Assembly (NCBI RefSeq): GCF_017875645.1
Contig: NZ_JAGGMR010000001.1
Coordinates: 4,836,001-4,900,000 of the forward strand
Length of the DNA stretch: 64,000 nucleotides
Origin: Nocardia goodfellowii
GTDB lineage: Bacteria > Actinomycetota > Actinomycetes > Mycobacteriales > Mycobacteriaceae
Direction: 5' to 3'
Both the position numbers and the translations under genes were made by a program. The notes under the pieces were generated by a model. The model made no database searches. It was not told where the DNA came from and saw only the letters and a program-made list of their open reading frames with translations. Shown in pieces: positions 17,878-27,123 of the stretch (position 1 is the first letter of the stretch; the number at the start of each line of letters is the position of its first letter).

Positions 17878-20499
17878 GTGTCCGTTTCGCAGAGCTTCAG
17901 CCCGCAACAGCATCGTGATCACGTGCCGGCAAGCCCGCCCGGCCTCCCTCGACTGGCCTTTCCACCCATCGACCGCAGCGACCTGATAGCTGCCTTGGAT
18001 GCTGCGGTCAGCAATCGGGCCGGCCCTGTGCTGATCATTTGCTCCCCGGTCGGAACCGGGAAAACGGTGCTCTTGACGGAGTGGCTGGCGCGACAATCCA
18101 GCGGGGCTTTCCCCGGCGGTTCGGCCTGGCTCGGCCTCACCGAAGGCCGACCGGCCACCACACTCTGGCACCGCCTGAGCGAGTCGCTCAACCTGCCCGC
18201 TGCCGCCCACGCACCCTTGACCACCCCGCTGACCGAAGCCGCCGAGCTGGCCGAGCAACTCGCCGAGCGCGCGTTGCCGACGCTGCTGGTCATCGACGAT
18301 GCCCATCTGGCCACCGATCCGGTGACCCTCGCCGGGCTGGAACACTTTCTGGTACACGCACCGGATTGCTTGACCACCGTCCTGGCCGCACGTTTCGAAC
18401 CACCCATTCGCTGGCATCAACTCGCGCTGAGCTCGCGCCTGCGCAGGTGGACGGCCGAGGACCTGGCGTTTTCGCCCGCCGAGGTAGCGCAGATCTGCCG
18501 CGAACACGACTGTGCGCTCGACGATTCCGGCATCGCGCTGCTCATGAGTCTGACGCGCGGATGGGCGGCGCTGGTACGGATAGCCGCCCTCTACCTCGCG
18601 GCACGATCCGAGCCTCCGGCCGCGGCACTCACTGCTCTGGCTCGCCTACCGAACGCGGTGTCGGACCTGCTGACCGGCGAGCTCATCGACACGCTCCCGC
18701 CCGGTATACGGATGTTCCTGACCTACACCAGCGTGCCCGACGAGTTCACCGAGCCACTGGCCGACGACTTGATCGGCGGCGGCTCCGCGCAATGGCTGCA
18801 CGAGCTCGCCCGCCTGAACTACCCGCTGATGAGCGTCGTTCGCAACGACGAGCTCTGGTACTCCTATCATCCGATGCTGCGCGCCTACTTCCGCGCCGAA
18901 CTCAACCGGCTGGGCCCAGAGGTCGCAAACGAACTGCACTCGCACACGGCGCTGTACTTGGGCTCGATCGGCGAGGCCGCCGACGCACTACCGCACCTTT
19001 TGAACCTGCCGAACCGGGAACCACTGCACGACTTTCTCGCCCAGCATGCCCTGAGCGTCATCCTCGACGGTCGAGGGACCGAACTGTTCGAGGGGCTGGC
19101 TACCCTGGACGCGACCCTCCTCGCGGACCCATTCATCCAACTGCTTCATGTCGCCGACGCGCTGAGCCGCGCCGACGTTCCCACCGCCCGCGCCCACTAC
19201 GATGCGATGAAACCCGCACGCGCGCAACCGAGTTCGCTGGTCTCCGCAGATATACGCGCCGTCCTCGCCGCCGCGGTGACCGCCGAACTGGGGCTGGCCA
19301 CCGCCACCCGCCCGGAACGGCCCGACGTCGAAAACTCGGCGCCCACTGGACAACCCGACCTGGATTGCTACCTCGCCGTCGAAACGGCTACGACGCTGCT
19401 CGCGCGCGGGGAACTCCACGAGGGTGAACGCCGACTACGCGCAGCGCTGGCCGCCGCGGATCTGCGCGCTCATCCCCGACTACGGCTGCGCGTACTCACC
19501 CGCCTGGCCATGGCCGCCGCGCTCGCCGGCACGCTCACCACCCTGCGTGAACGCGGCGAAGCCGCACTGGCATTCGCCCGCCAGCACGATCTGAGCGCTG
19601 CGTGGGAAGCTGCCCACGCCGCCGCTCTCACCGTGATGGGCGCCTATCTGCAGGGGGAGGCGCAACACGCGTCCGACCTCGTCCCGCCGATCCACGCCGC
19701 GGATCGGCTCGGGACAGACCTGCTGGAGCCGGCCTCCGGGTCGCCCACGCAACTGGTCGCGATCCTGACGGCCACCGAGGACAACAGCGCCGCGGAACTG
19801 CTCAGGCAGCGGTTGTCCCGCCTGCTCGACACCCAACCGACGGCATTCAGTAGCGGATTGGTTCCCTTGGTTGTGTGGCGATTGCTGCGGGCGCGCGAAA
19901 CCTACGAAGCGCAACTGCTCACCGACCACGCCCACGCCGTTTTCGGCGATACCCCTGAGATCGCTTTGGCCCGAGCGGCGCTCGCGGCTACGGCAAACCG
20001 GTCGCGCACGGTCCTGGATCTCGTTCGACCGTTGCTGGCCTCGTCCCCGCCCGCACACCCGGTCCACGAAGTCACCGCGTGGCTACTGCATGCCCGCGCC
20101 CACCACGAACTCGGCTGTGCGGCCAAGGCGCGCGAAGGGGTCGAAAGCGGGCTCCGCCGGGCGGCCGGCGAACAGATAGTGCGGCCGTTCTTGGACGTGC
20201 CCGGCGCATTGACGTTGCTGGACGCCTTCGCGGGCAGCTTCGGTCGCTACGACGGGTTTGCCGCCGCGCTGCGCCGACACCCACTGGTGCACAGAACATC
20301 CCAGCATCCGTCGCTGACCGACACGGAGTTGAAAGTGCTACGCCACCTACCGTCCGCACACTCGACACAACAGATAGCCGACGATCTCGGTGTCTCGATC
20401 AACACTGTGAAAACCCACCTGCGTGGCATCTACGCCAAGCTCGGAACCAACTCGCGGGTGCAGGTCCTGGCTGCCGCCCGCAGCAGCGGCCTGCTGTGA
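17878..20499 (+). CDS. Large ATP-binding LuxR-family (LAL/MalT-like) transcriptional regulator
   Basis: An 873-aa regulator. An NTPase domain lies near the N-terminus with Walker A CSPVGTGKTVL (about residues 52-62) and Walker B TLLVIDDAHLA near 135-145. A long helical TPR-like middle follows, and a LuxR HTH ends the protein (TDTELKVLRHLPSAHSTQQI and SINTVKTHLRGIYAKLG). LAL proteins activate transcription after binding an inducer and ATP. The GTG at 17878 has AGGAG 5 nt upstream and is preferred over an upstream ATG at 17683 whose extension looks non-coding. The downstream genes (small protein, DUF389, sulfatase) are candidate targets. Confidence 0.85.
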   Translation: MSVSQSFSPQQHRDHVPASPPGLPRLAFPPIDRSDLIAALDAAVSNRAGPVLIICSPVGTGKTVLLTEWLARQSSGAFPGGSAWLGLTEGRPATTLWHRLSESLNLPAAAHAPLTTPLTEAAELAEQLAERALPTLLVIDDAHLATDPVTLAGLEHFLVHAPDCLTTVLAARFEPPIRWHQLALSSRLRRWTAEDLAFSPAEVAQICREHDCALDDSGIALLMSLTRGWAALVRIAALYLAARSEPPAAALTALARLPNAVSDLLTGELIDTLPPGIRMFLTYTSVPDEFTEPLADDLIGGGSAQWLHELARLNYPLMSVVRNDELWYSYHPMLRAYFRAELNRLGPEVANELHSHTALYLGSIGEAADALPHLLNLPNREPLHDFLAQHALSVILDGRGTELFEGLATLDATLLADPFIQLLHVADALSRADVPTARAHYDAMKPARAQPSSLVSADIRAVLAAAVTAELGLATATRPERPDVENSAPTGQPDLDCYLAVETATTLLARGELHEGERRLRAALAAADLRAHPRLRLRVLTRLAMAAALAGTLTTLRERGEAALAFARQHDLSAAWEAAHAAALTVMGAYLQGEAQHASDLVPPIHAADRLGTDLLEPASGSPTQLVAILTATEDNSAAELLRQRLSRLLDTQPTAFSSGLVPLVVWRLLRARETYEAQLLTDHAHAVFGDTPEIALARAALAATANRSRTVLDLVRPLLASSPPAHPVHEVTAWLLHARAHHELGCAAKAREGVESGLRRAAGEQIVRPFLDVPGALTLLDAFAGSFGRYDGFAAALRRHPLVHRTSQHPSLTDTELKVLRHLPSAHSTQQIADDLGVSINTVKTHLRGIYAKLGTNSRVQVLAAARSSGLL

Positions 20500-20617
20500 C
20501 TACGCGCGGCCGACTTCACCCGCAGCGGATGAAGTCGCCTCCACGCCGGGAGAGCATTCTCGTGCCATGTGGGTGACCCAGGGCGAACAACGCGGACGGA
20601 AGCGAGGTCGACTACCG

Positions 20618-20821
20618 ATGTCGGCGAAGTATCAGTTCGTTGTCGAGGGTGCGCTGTCCGAACGTGTGCTGGCCGCCTTCCCCGAACTGGAATCGGCCAC
20701 CCGCGAAGCCACTACGGCACTGACCGGGACGGTCGCCGACTCCACTGCGATGCGCGGCGTCCTGGCCCGCCTCGACAACCTCGGGCTGACGCTGCTGGAG
20801 ATGCGCCGACTACCGGAGTGA
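20618..20821 (+). CDS. Small protein preceding a DUF389 gene
   Basis: A 67-aa protein starting MSAKYQFVVEGALSERVL. The predicted pattern is beta-alpha-alpha-beta with a conserved-looking end (LDNLGLTLLEMRRLPE), a small ferredoxin-like or ACT-like fold. The start has GAGGT 9 nt upstream. It is followed after 10 bp by the DUF389 gene, with the RBS of that gene immediately after its stop, so the two are co-translated. Function unknown; possibly a regulator or subunit of the DUF389 protein. Confidence 0.7.
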   Translation: MSAKYQFVVEGALSERVLAAFPELESATREATTALTGTVADSTAMRGVLARLDNLGLTLLEMRRLPE

Positions 20822-20831
20822 GGAGACCGCC

Positions 20832-21800
20832 GTGCAGCTGCTGGCGCCGCGAAGCCAACGGCGAACCCTCGACGAACTCGACGACCGGCTCGATTTCACC
20901 GCCGGTGACGTTCGCGCCAAGCGGTCGGCGTTCTGGATCATGCTCGCGTTGTCGAGTGTCATCGCGTGCTCGGGGGTTGTCGGTGACTCGACCGCGACGG
21001 TGATCGGAGCCATGATTGTCGCACCGCTGTCGGTCCCGATTCTCGGCATCGCGCTCGGAATCGCCACCGGCAGAGCCGCATTGGTAGGGCGCAGTCTGCT
21101 GCTGGTCGCGGCGGGCGTCGTACTTGTCATCGCGGTAGGCTTCCTCATCGCGCAGTTGCTGCCGAACCCGACGAACGTGCTGTCGAACTCCCAGGTACTC
21201 GGGCGGACCTCACCGAAACTGATGGACCTCACCGCGGCCCTGGCCACCGGACTCGTCGGAGTCATCGCGATGATCCGCCGCGACGTCGGCGACGTCTTGC
21301 CCGGGGTGGCGATCGCGATCTCGCTGGTGCCGCCTTTGGCGGTCGTCGGAGTCTGCTTGGGCTCGCATGCGCCGGCTTTGGCGCTGGGCGCTTTCGTGCT
21401 CTTCGCCTCCAATGTGGTCGCCATGGTCATCACCGCCACCGTGGTCCTCGTCGCGACCGGCTACGCTCACGACGCCGCACGGGATTCCGCCCGGCACGGC
21501 CGGTCCTACGCGGTGCTGGCCGCCGCATTGCTGCTGGTGGCCGCGCCGATGGCGGTCAATTCCCTGACCTCCCTGTGGGCCGATCGGGTGTCCGGTGCAG
21601 CCGCGGCATGGTTGCACGAGGTGCACGGAGCCGAGGTCACCGACGTCACCCTGCACAGTGACACCGCGACCATCCAGGTGCTGGCCCCCGGCGATCTGCC
21701 CGCTGTGGAGGACCTGCAACGCGAGGTCGACGACATCGTCCCGTGGAATCCGCGAGTGGTGATCGTGCATACCGTCGGCAGCAAGCTGGACAACAATTGA
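20832..21800 (+). CDS. DUF389 family membrane protein
   Basis: A 322-aa integral membrane protein with about six helices. DUF389 features are DFTAGDVRAKRSAFWIMLAL, the first-helix loop GVVGDSTATVIGAMIVAPL, and a later GVAIAISLVPPLAVVG that repeats the same fold. The C-terminal 70 residues form a soluble domain. The function of DUF389 is not established; transport is likely. A GTG start has GGAGA just upstream. Confidence 0.85.
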   Translation: MQLLAPRSQRRTLDELDDRLDFTAGDVRAKRSAFWIMLALSSVIACSGVVGDSTATVIGAMIVAPLSVPILGIALGIATGRAALVGRSLLLVAAGVVLVIAVGFLIAQLLPNPTNVLSNSQVLGRTSPKLMDLTAALATGLVGVIAMIRRDVGDVLPGVAIAISLVPPLAVVGVCLGSHAPALALGAFVLFASNVVAMVITATVVLVATGYAHDAARDSARHGRSYAVLAAALLLVAAPMAVNSLTSLWADRVSGAAAAWLHEVHGAEVTDVTLHSDTATIQVLAPGDLPAVEDLQREVDDIVPWNPRVVIVHTVGSKLDNN

Positions 21801-21812
21801 CCAGGCGTGTTT

Positions 21813-21829
21813 TCACCCATTTCGGGTGA
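21813..21829. promoter_or_regulatory. Palindromic operator TCACCC-N5-GGGTGA, copy 2
   Basis: TCACCCATTTCGGGTGA lies 12 bp after the DUF389 stop and 34 bp before the sulfatase ATG at 21864. It matches the copy at 17591 at 15 of 17 positions. Its position suggests repression of, or autocontrol over, the sulfatase gene. Confidence 0.5.
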
Positions 21830-21863
21830 GGCTGGCCGCCGGGTAGCGGTGCAGGCTCTGGCT

Positions 21864-23756
21864 ATGGCTGCGACACCGAAACCGGCATCCGAGTCCATCA
21901 TTCGCCAGCACAAGGCGCTGCTCGAACAGTTGCCGTTCTCCGATACCCAGGACTTCGACGACGCGACGCGCGGGTTGATCGCCCGGCGCACCCCGAACGC
22001 GGTCACCGACGGTGACGGGACCGTCCTGTGGGACAACGACACCTATTCCTTCCTCGAAGGGGACGCGCCCGACACGGTCAATCCCAGCCTGTGGCGGCAG
22101 TCCCGACTCGCCACGGTCGAGGGACTCTTCGAAGTCGTACCCGGCATCTACCAGGTGCGCGGCCTGGATTTGTCCAACACCTCCTTCATCGAAGGCGAGG
22201 AGGGAGTCGTCGTGGTCGATACCCTGCTCTCGGTCGAGACCGGCCGCGCCGCGCTGGAACTCTATCGTCGGCATCGCGGCGACCGCCCGGTGAAAGCGAT
22301 CATCTACACCCACTCACACGCCGACCACTTCGGCGGGGTGAAAGGCTTTGTCTCCCAGCATGAAGTGGACGACGGCACAGTCAAGATCTTCGCACCCGAA
22401 GGCTTCGTCGAGCACTCGGTCGCCGAGAACGTCTACGCCGGAACCGCCATGAATCGCCGCGCCGCGTACATGTACGGCGCCGCGCTGGCTCGTGGCCCGC
22501 AGGGACAGGTCGGGGCGGGACTGGGGCAGACGGTATCCACGGGCACGGTCTCGCTCATCGCGCCGACCGACTTCATCACCACCACCGGCCACGAGGAAAC
22601 CGTCGACGGTGTGCGGATGATCTTCCAGATGGCGCCGGACACCGAAGCGCCGTCGGAAATGCTGGTCTACTTTCCGGATTTCAAGGCGCTGTGCGCCGCC
22701 GAGGACGCCACCCACACCTTCCACAACCTGCTGACCCTGCGCGGCGCGGTCGTGCGCGACCCGCACGGCTGGGCCGGCTACATCACCGAGACCATCGACC
22801 TGTTCGGCGCGGACGCCGAAGTCGTCTTCGCCTCCCATCACTGGCCGGTCTGGGACAACGACCGGGTGCGCGCGTTCCTGTCCACCCAGCGTGACCTGTA
22901 TGCCTACGTGCACGACCAGACGCTGCGGCTGATGAACAAAGGCCTGACCGGTCCGGAGATCGCCGAAGAGATCGAGTTGCCGCCCGCGCTCGAAAACGCT
23001 TGGTGCGCACACGGTTACTACGGGTCGCTCAGCCATAACGTCAAGGCGGTCTATCAGCGCTACCTCGGTTGGTTCGACGGCAACCCGGCAAGTCTGTGGG
23101 AGCACACCCCCGTGGAGCAGTCCAAGCGCTACGTCGACTTCATGGGCGGCGCCGACGCGGTGGTCGCCAAGGCTCGCGAATCCTTCGACGCCGGTGACTA
23201 TCGGTGGGTCGCCCAGGTGATCAACCATGTCGTGTTCACCGATCCCGGCCACGCCCAAGCCCGAGAGCTTTTGGCGGACACTTACGAACAGCTCGGCTAC
23301 GGCGCCGAGAACGGTACCTGGCGCAACTTCTATCTGTCCGGCGCGACCGAGTTGCGGGACGGTCAGTTCGGTACACCCACCGAAACCAACGCACCCGACA
23401 TTCTCGCCCAACTCACCCCGGCCATGCTGTTCGACGCGATCGCCATCCAGATCGACGGCCCGAAGGCGTGGGACGAGAAGCTCGCGATCGACATCGTGCT
23501 CACCGATACCGACGAGCGTTACCGGTTGACGCTGGCCAACGGCGTGCTCACCTACAGCGGCCGCCCGCAGCCAGGCGAAGCAGAGGCGACGCTGACCACG
23601 ACCCGCGCGTACTTGTCGTCGCTCCTGCTGGGCGGACTGTCCCAGAGCAGACTCACCGACACCGGAAGCAGGCTGACCGGTGACACCTCGACCCTCGCAC
23701 GCCTCGTGGCGCTACTCGAGCCCGGCGACAAGAACTTCGCGATCGTCACGCCTTGA
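21864..23756 (+). CDS. Alkyl sulfatase, BDS1/SdsA-type metallo-beta-lactamase-fold hydrolase
   Basis: A 630-aa enzyme of the family that cleaves linear alkyl sulfates such as SDS to alcohol and sulfate. The zinc motif THSHADHFGGVKG is at about 150-162; further metal/active-site segments are EDATHTFHNLLTLRGA (near 275) and ASHHWPVW (near 325). The C-terminal 120 residues form the SCP2-like substrate-binding domain of this family. No signal peptide is evident, so it is likely cytoplasmic. The ATG at 21864 is chosen over a GTG at 21807 because the latter would place an operator palindrome inside the gene. It follows the DUF389 gene, and that membrane protein could be its transporter. Confidence 0.9.
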   Translation: MAATPKPASESIIRQHKALLEQLPFSDTQDFDDATRGLIARRTPNAVTDGDGTVLWDNDTYSFLEGDAPDTVNPSLWRQSRLATVEGLFEVVPGIYQVRGLDLSNTSFIEGEEGVVVVDTLLSVETGRAALELYRRHRGDRPVKAIIYTHSHADHFGGVKGFVSQHEVDDGTVKIFAPEGFVEHSVAENVYAGTAMNRRAAYMYGAALARGPQGQVGAGLGQTVSTGTVSLIAPTDFITTTGHEETVDGVRMIFQMAPDTEAPSEMLVYFPDFKALCAAEDATHTFHNLLTLRGAVVRDPHGWAGYITETIDLFGADAEVVFASHHWPVWDNDRVRAFLSTQRDLYAYVHDQTLRLMNKGLTGPEIAEEIELPPALENAWCAHGYYGSLSHNVKAVYQRYLGWFDGNPASLWEHTPVEQSKRYVDFMGGADAVVAKARESFDAGDYRWVAQVINHVVFTDPGHAQARELLADTYEQLGYGAENGTWRNFYLSGATELRDGQFGTPTETNAPDILAQLTPAMLFDAIAIQIDGPKAWDEKLAIDIVLTDTDERYRLTLANGVLTYSGRPQPGEAEATLTTTRAYLSSLLLGGLSQSRLTDTGSRLTGDTSTLARLVALLEPGDKNFAIVTP

Positions 23757-23925
23757 GGGGTAGCACGACCACCGCACGGATCGGAGGCGTTCATGGAGAT
23801 CGAGGCGGCGAGCAAGGGCCGAGCGCCATTCCCGCACTACCTCGATTGGTGCGGAGTACCCTTTCGGTAGGTGCGCCGGGAAGTCTGGTCGGCAGGTCAT
23901 ATCCGCCGACCGTGAAGGACTTTCG

Positions 23926-24852
23926 ATGTCCACTGCTACAGCGCCGCCTTCGCGCGCTATCGATCTCAGCTCGCCTGTTTCCATCGAGCACCTTTCGAAA
24001 CGCTTCGGCCGCACCGTCGCCGTCGACGATCTCAGCCTGAGTGTCGGCCATGGCGAGGTGTTCGGATTCCTCGGACCCAACGGGGCGGGGAAGTCGACGA
24101 CCATCCGGCTGCTGCTGGGCTTGATCCGGCCCACCGCCGGGACGGCGCGGATATTCGGTCACGACGCCGGTGCGGTCCGGACCGCGCACCGTCACCTCGC
24201 CTACGTCCCGGCCGATGTCGCGTTGTGGCCGTCGTTGACCGGGACCGAGATTCTGGAGTTGCTCGCCCGCCTCGGTCCCGGCGTCGACCTCGCCTACCGC
24301 GCCGAGTTGATAGACCGGTTCGCGCTCGATACGAGCAAACTCGGCAAAACCTATTCGACCGGCAACCGGCAGAAGGTCGCGCTGATCGCGGCATTCGCCA
24401 CCCGCGCGCCGCTGCTGGTGCTCGATGAGCCGACCAGCGGACTGGATCCGTTGATGGAGCGCGAATTTCGGCGCTGTGTGACCGATGCCCGGAATCGGGG
24501 CCAGACGGTGTTTCTGAGTTCGCACCAGCTCGGCGAGGTCGAATCACTGTGCGACCGGGTGGCGATCCTGCGCGGTGGCCGACTGGTCGAGATCGCGACG
24601 TTGGCAGAGCTGCGACGACTTCAGCGGACCATCGTCGAAGTTTCCTACGACGGCGAGTTTCCCGAGTTGACCCGGGTCGAGGGTGTCATCGGCGTCGAAA
24701 CGCTCGAAGCGGGCCGACTCCGATTCACCCTCTCCGGTCCTCCCGCCCCGGCACTGCGCGCCCTGGCCGCGGCACAGGTGACGGCGTTGTCGTCGCGCGA
24801 GCCGACCTTGGAGGAGATCTTCCTCGACTACTACGGCGAGACTGGTCGATGA
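23926..24852 (+). CDS. ABC transporter ATP-binding protein
   Basis: A 308-aa ATPase with Walker A GPNGAGKST (about 48-56), a divergent signature YSTGNRQKV (about 143-151) in place of LSGGQ, Walker B LLVLDEPTSGLDP and the switch His in LSSHQL. The C-terminal 80 residues form the small regulatory extension of the DrrA/CcmA-like exporters. Its stop overlaps the permease ATG (ATGA), so the two subunits are translationally coupled. Confidence 0.95.
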   Translation: MSTATAPPSRAIDLSSPVSIEHLSKRFGRTVAVDDLSLSVGHGEVFGFLGPNGAGKSTTIRLLLGLIRPTAGTARIFGHDAGAVRTAHRHLAYVPADVALWPSLTGTEILELLARLGPGVDLAYRAELIDRFALDTSKLGKTYSTGNRQKVALIAAFATRAPLLVLDEPTSGLDPLMEREFRRCVTDARNRGQTVFLSSHQLGEVESLCDRVAILRGGRLVEIATLAELRRLQRTIVEVSYDGEFPELTRVEGVIGVETLEAGRLRFTLSGPPAPALRALAAAQVTALSSREPTLEEIFLDYYGETGR

Positions 24853-26468
24853 CCGCCGCCGCACGTCCGGAGCCGCTGAACACGTCTACGCCGGGGCGGG
24901 CGCTGGTCTGGTTGACCGGCCGCCTAATGCTGCGCGGCACCGTCCTGGTCGCCCTCGCTGTGAGCATGATGTCCGCGGTTGTCGCCGCGCAGTATCAGGC
25001 GGTCTTCGCCGACACTCTCGATGCCGGGGCGCTGGGTGCTCTTGCCGAAAACCCCGCTGTGCGAATCCTGTTCGGTGCACCGCAGGCACTCGACAACGCT
25101 GGGGGATTCACTGTCTGGCGCACCGGCACACCCGTTCTCGTGCTCTGTGGTGCCTGGGCGCTGCTGGCCGCTACCCGGATCACTCGTGGGGAGGAAGATG
25201 CTGGGCGCTGGGATCTACTGCTCGGCGGACGAGCCCGGTTGCGGGCCTTGGTCTTCCGGGCGGCAGCCGCGCTGACTCTCGCCGCGGTCCTGATCGCTGT
25301 GGCAGTCGGGGGCGGATTGTTCGTAGTCGGCACAGATCCCGCCGGTGCGCTGCTGCACGCGCTCTGTGTGTTCGGCTCCACGGTGGCTTTCGCCAATCTA
25401 GGTTTGCTCGCCGCGCAAGTCCTGCCCACCCGGTCCGCGGCCACCGGACTCGCCTCCGCCGTTCTGGGGGTCGCCCTGCTGCTGCGGATGCTCGCAGACG
25501 GGGTGAGCTTCCTGGCTTGGGCCGCCTGGCTGACACCCTTCGGCCTTGCCGCCCGGACCGCCCCGTATGCCGATAACCGCGTGCTGCCCGTGCTCGTCTT
25601 GCTCTGCTTGGCCGTTGCTCCCGGCGCGGTCGCGCTTGTCGCCGCCCGTCATCGAGACCTCGGCGGCGGCCTGATCGTTATGACCGGCGCCAGGCGCGCC
25701 CGGACTCGGCTGTTGGGTTCGATACCCGGTTTCGCGGTACGGCGCGCCCTTGTGCCCACGCTGGGGTGGATGGTCGGGATCGCAACCTATTTCCTGCTGA
25801 TCGGTGCACTGATCGCCTCGATCCTGGAATTCTTCGGCGAGAATCCGCGCTTCGCCGAGGTGGCTGCGGCAGCCGGGTTCGGGCTCGGTTCGCCGTCGGG
25901 GTTCGCAGCCGCGATGTTCGCGGTGCTGGCCATGCCCGCCGGCGGTTACGCCGCCATCCGGGTAGCGGCCATGGGCGCCGATGAGCGCGCACGGCGCTGG
26001 ACTGTGCTGCATGCCCTTCCGGTAAGCCGATACCATTGGGCCGCAACAGAGTTCGTAGTCACCGCAGCCGGATCCGCGATTCTGCTCGGTACCGCGGCGA
26101 CCGCGATGTGGCTGGGCGCTGTGCTCACCGGTGCGCCGCTGGGGTTGGGGCAAGCGCTCGCCGGTGCCTTCAATGTGTTCCCGGTGGCGTTGTTGTCACT
26201 CGGTGCCGGTGTCCTGGCGCTGGGCTGGCGGCCGGCTGCCATCGGCGTCATCGGTGCGATCCCCGCCATCGGTGGCTTCTTCATCGATGTCATGGCCCAA
26301 AGCGTCGGCGCCCCGGCCTGGGTCCGCGAGATCTCTCCGTTCGCGCACTTGGCGGCGGTGCCCGTTACCGCGCCGGACTGGTTCTCCGGCGCCATGATGA
26401 TCGCCATCGCCGCAGCCGTGACCGTGCTCGGCCTCTACGGATACGCACGCCGTGATCTCGATGGCTGA
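24849..26468 (+). CDS. ABC exporter permease
   Basis: A 539-aa integral membrane protein with about twelve hydrophobic segments in two halves of six, the layout of fused ABC-2-type exporter permeases (LegG/TetAB-type). The ATG at 24849 overlaps the ATPase stop. Such pairs export antibiotics, peptides or lipids; the substrate cannot be read from the sequence. Confidence 0.9.
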   Translation: MTAAARPEPLNTSTPGRALVWLTGRLMLRGTVLVALAVSMMSAVVAAQYQAVFADTLDAGALGALAENPAVRILFGAPQALDNAGGFTVWRTGTPVLVLCGAWALLAATRITRGEEDAGRWDLLLGGRARLRALVFRAAAALTLAAVLIAVAVGGGLFVVGTDPAGALLHALCVFGSTVAFANLGLLAAQVLPTRSAATGLASAVLGVALLLRMLADGVSFLAWAAWLTPFGLAARTAPYADNRVLPVLVLLCLAVAPGAVALVAARHRDLGGGLIVMTGARRARTRLLGSIPGFAVRRALVPTLGWMVGIATYFLLIGALIASILEFFGENPRFAEVAAAAGFGLGSPSGFAAAMFAVLAMPAGGYAAIRVAAMGADERARRWTVLHALPVSRYHWAATEFVVTAAGSAILLGTAATAMWLGAVLTGAPLGLGQALAGAFNVFPVALLSLGAGVLALGWRPAAIGVIGAIPAIGGFFIDVMAQSVGAPAWVREISPFAHLAAVPVTAPDWFSGAMMIAIAAAVTVLGLYGYARRDLDG

Positions 26469-26502
26469 CTCGACGGTACTAATCCAAATTAGAAGGGGCA
26501 CA

Positions 26503-26952
26503 GTGGATATGGGAGCTGAAGGAACTTTCGCCCGCGTTCGTCGCGCGGTGTTCGCCAGGCATTCGAGCCCGTGGAGCGCGTGGTCGCGCTGGGCGACGGC
26601 GCCTTTGCTGCTGGTGCCGGTGTGGCGGCGGAGCGGGCCACTGGCGGCCGTCGTCGGCGCATGGTTCGTCGTGAACCCGATAATCTTTCCCGCGCCTGCC
26701 GACCAACGAGCCTGGGCGACGAAAGCCATACTCGGAGAGGAACTATGGCTCCTCGGCCATCCCAGAGACGCGGCATTGGCCGTTGACGTCGCAGCCGGCG
26801 GCGCGGGCATGATCGCACTGCTCGGAGCGTGGCATCGCCGGCCGCTTCCCACGGCCGTCGGGACCGGCGCGATGATGCTGCTGTTGCTCGGGTATTGGGA
26901 ACTCATGGCCCGCCACTACGAAACACACAAGTCCGGCGAAACGAACGGATGA
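26503..26952 (+). CDS. DUF6653-like membrane protein
   Basis: A roughly 149-aa protein with a conserved-looking N-terminus (VFARHSSPWSAWSRW) and four hydrophobic segments, including AVVGAWFVVNPIIFPAPAD, and a C-terminal helix ending near YWELMARHYE. The start is uncertain: GTG at 26503 has AAGGGG 5 nt upstream, while ATGs at 26509 and 26461 are also possible. It follows the ABC permease gene closely and may be co-transcribed. The DUF number is from memory. Confidence 0.6.
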   Translation: MDMGAEGTFARVRRAVFARHSSPWSAWSRWATAPLLLVPVWRRSGPLAAVVGAWFVVNPIIFPAPADQRAWATKAILGEELWLLGHPRDAALAVDVAAGGAGMIALLGAWHRRPLPTAVGTGAMMLLLLGYWELMARHYETHKSGETNG

Positions 26953-27073
26953 AGTGTCCTGCCGGAAGGACGCACCGCCTCGACGCCGGTGACGCCGTTG
27001 TCCGGTGCCCGCCGCGAATTCTCGCACCACCGCTGGCGGCCAAGCCTTGTCGTGAGACCGCCCGCCTGCTAGC

Positions 27074-27100
27074 TTGACACAAAAGTACACATATGTGTCA
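27074..27100 (+). promoter_or_regulatory. Promoter and operator of the MpaB-like gene
   Basis: TTGACA at 27074-27079 fits a -35 box. TGACAC at 27075 and GTGTCA at 27095 form a 6-bp inverted repeat, and the perfect 12-mer palindrome ACACATATGTGT lies at 27087-27098. The site sits where the promoter spacer would be, about 24 bp before the start codon. The TetR-type regulator at the end of this two-gene unit is the natural candidate to bind it. Confidence 0.55.
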
Positions 27101-27123
27101 TTGACTCGTTGGAGGTGGTGTCG

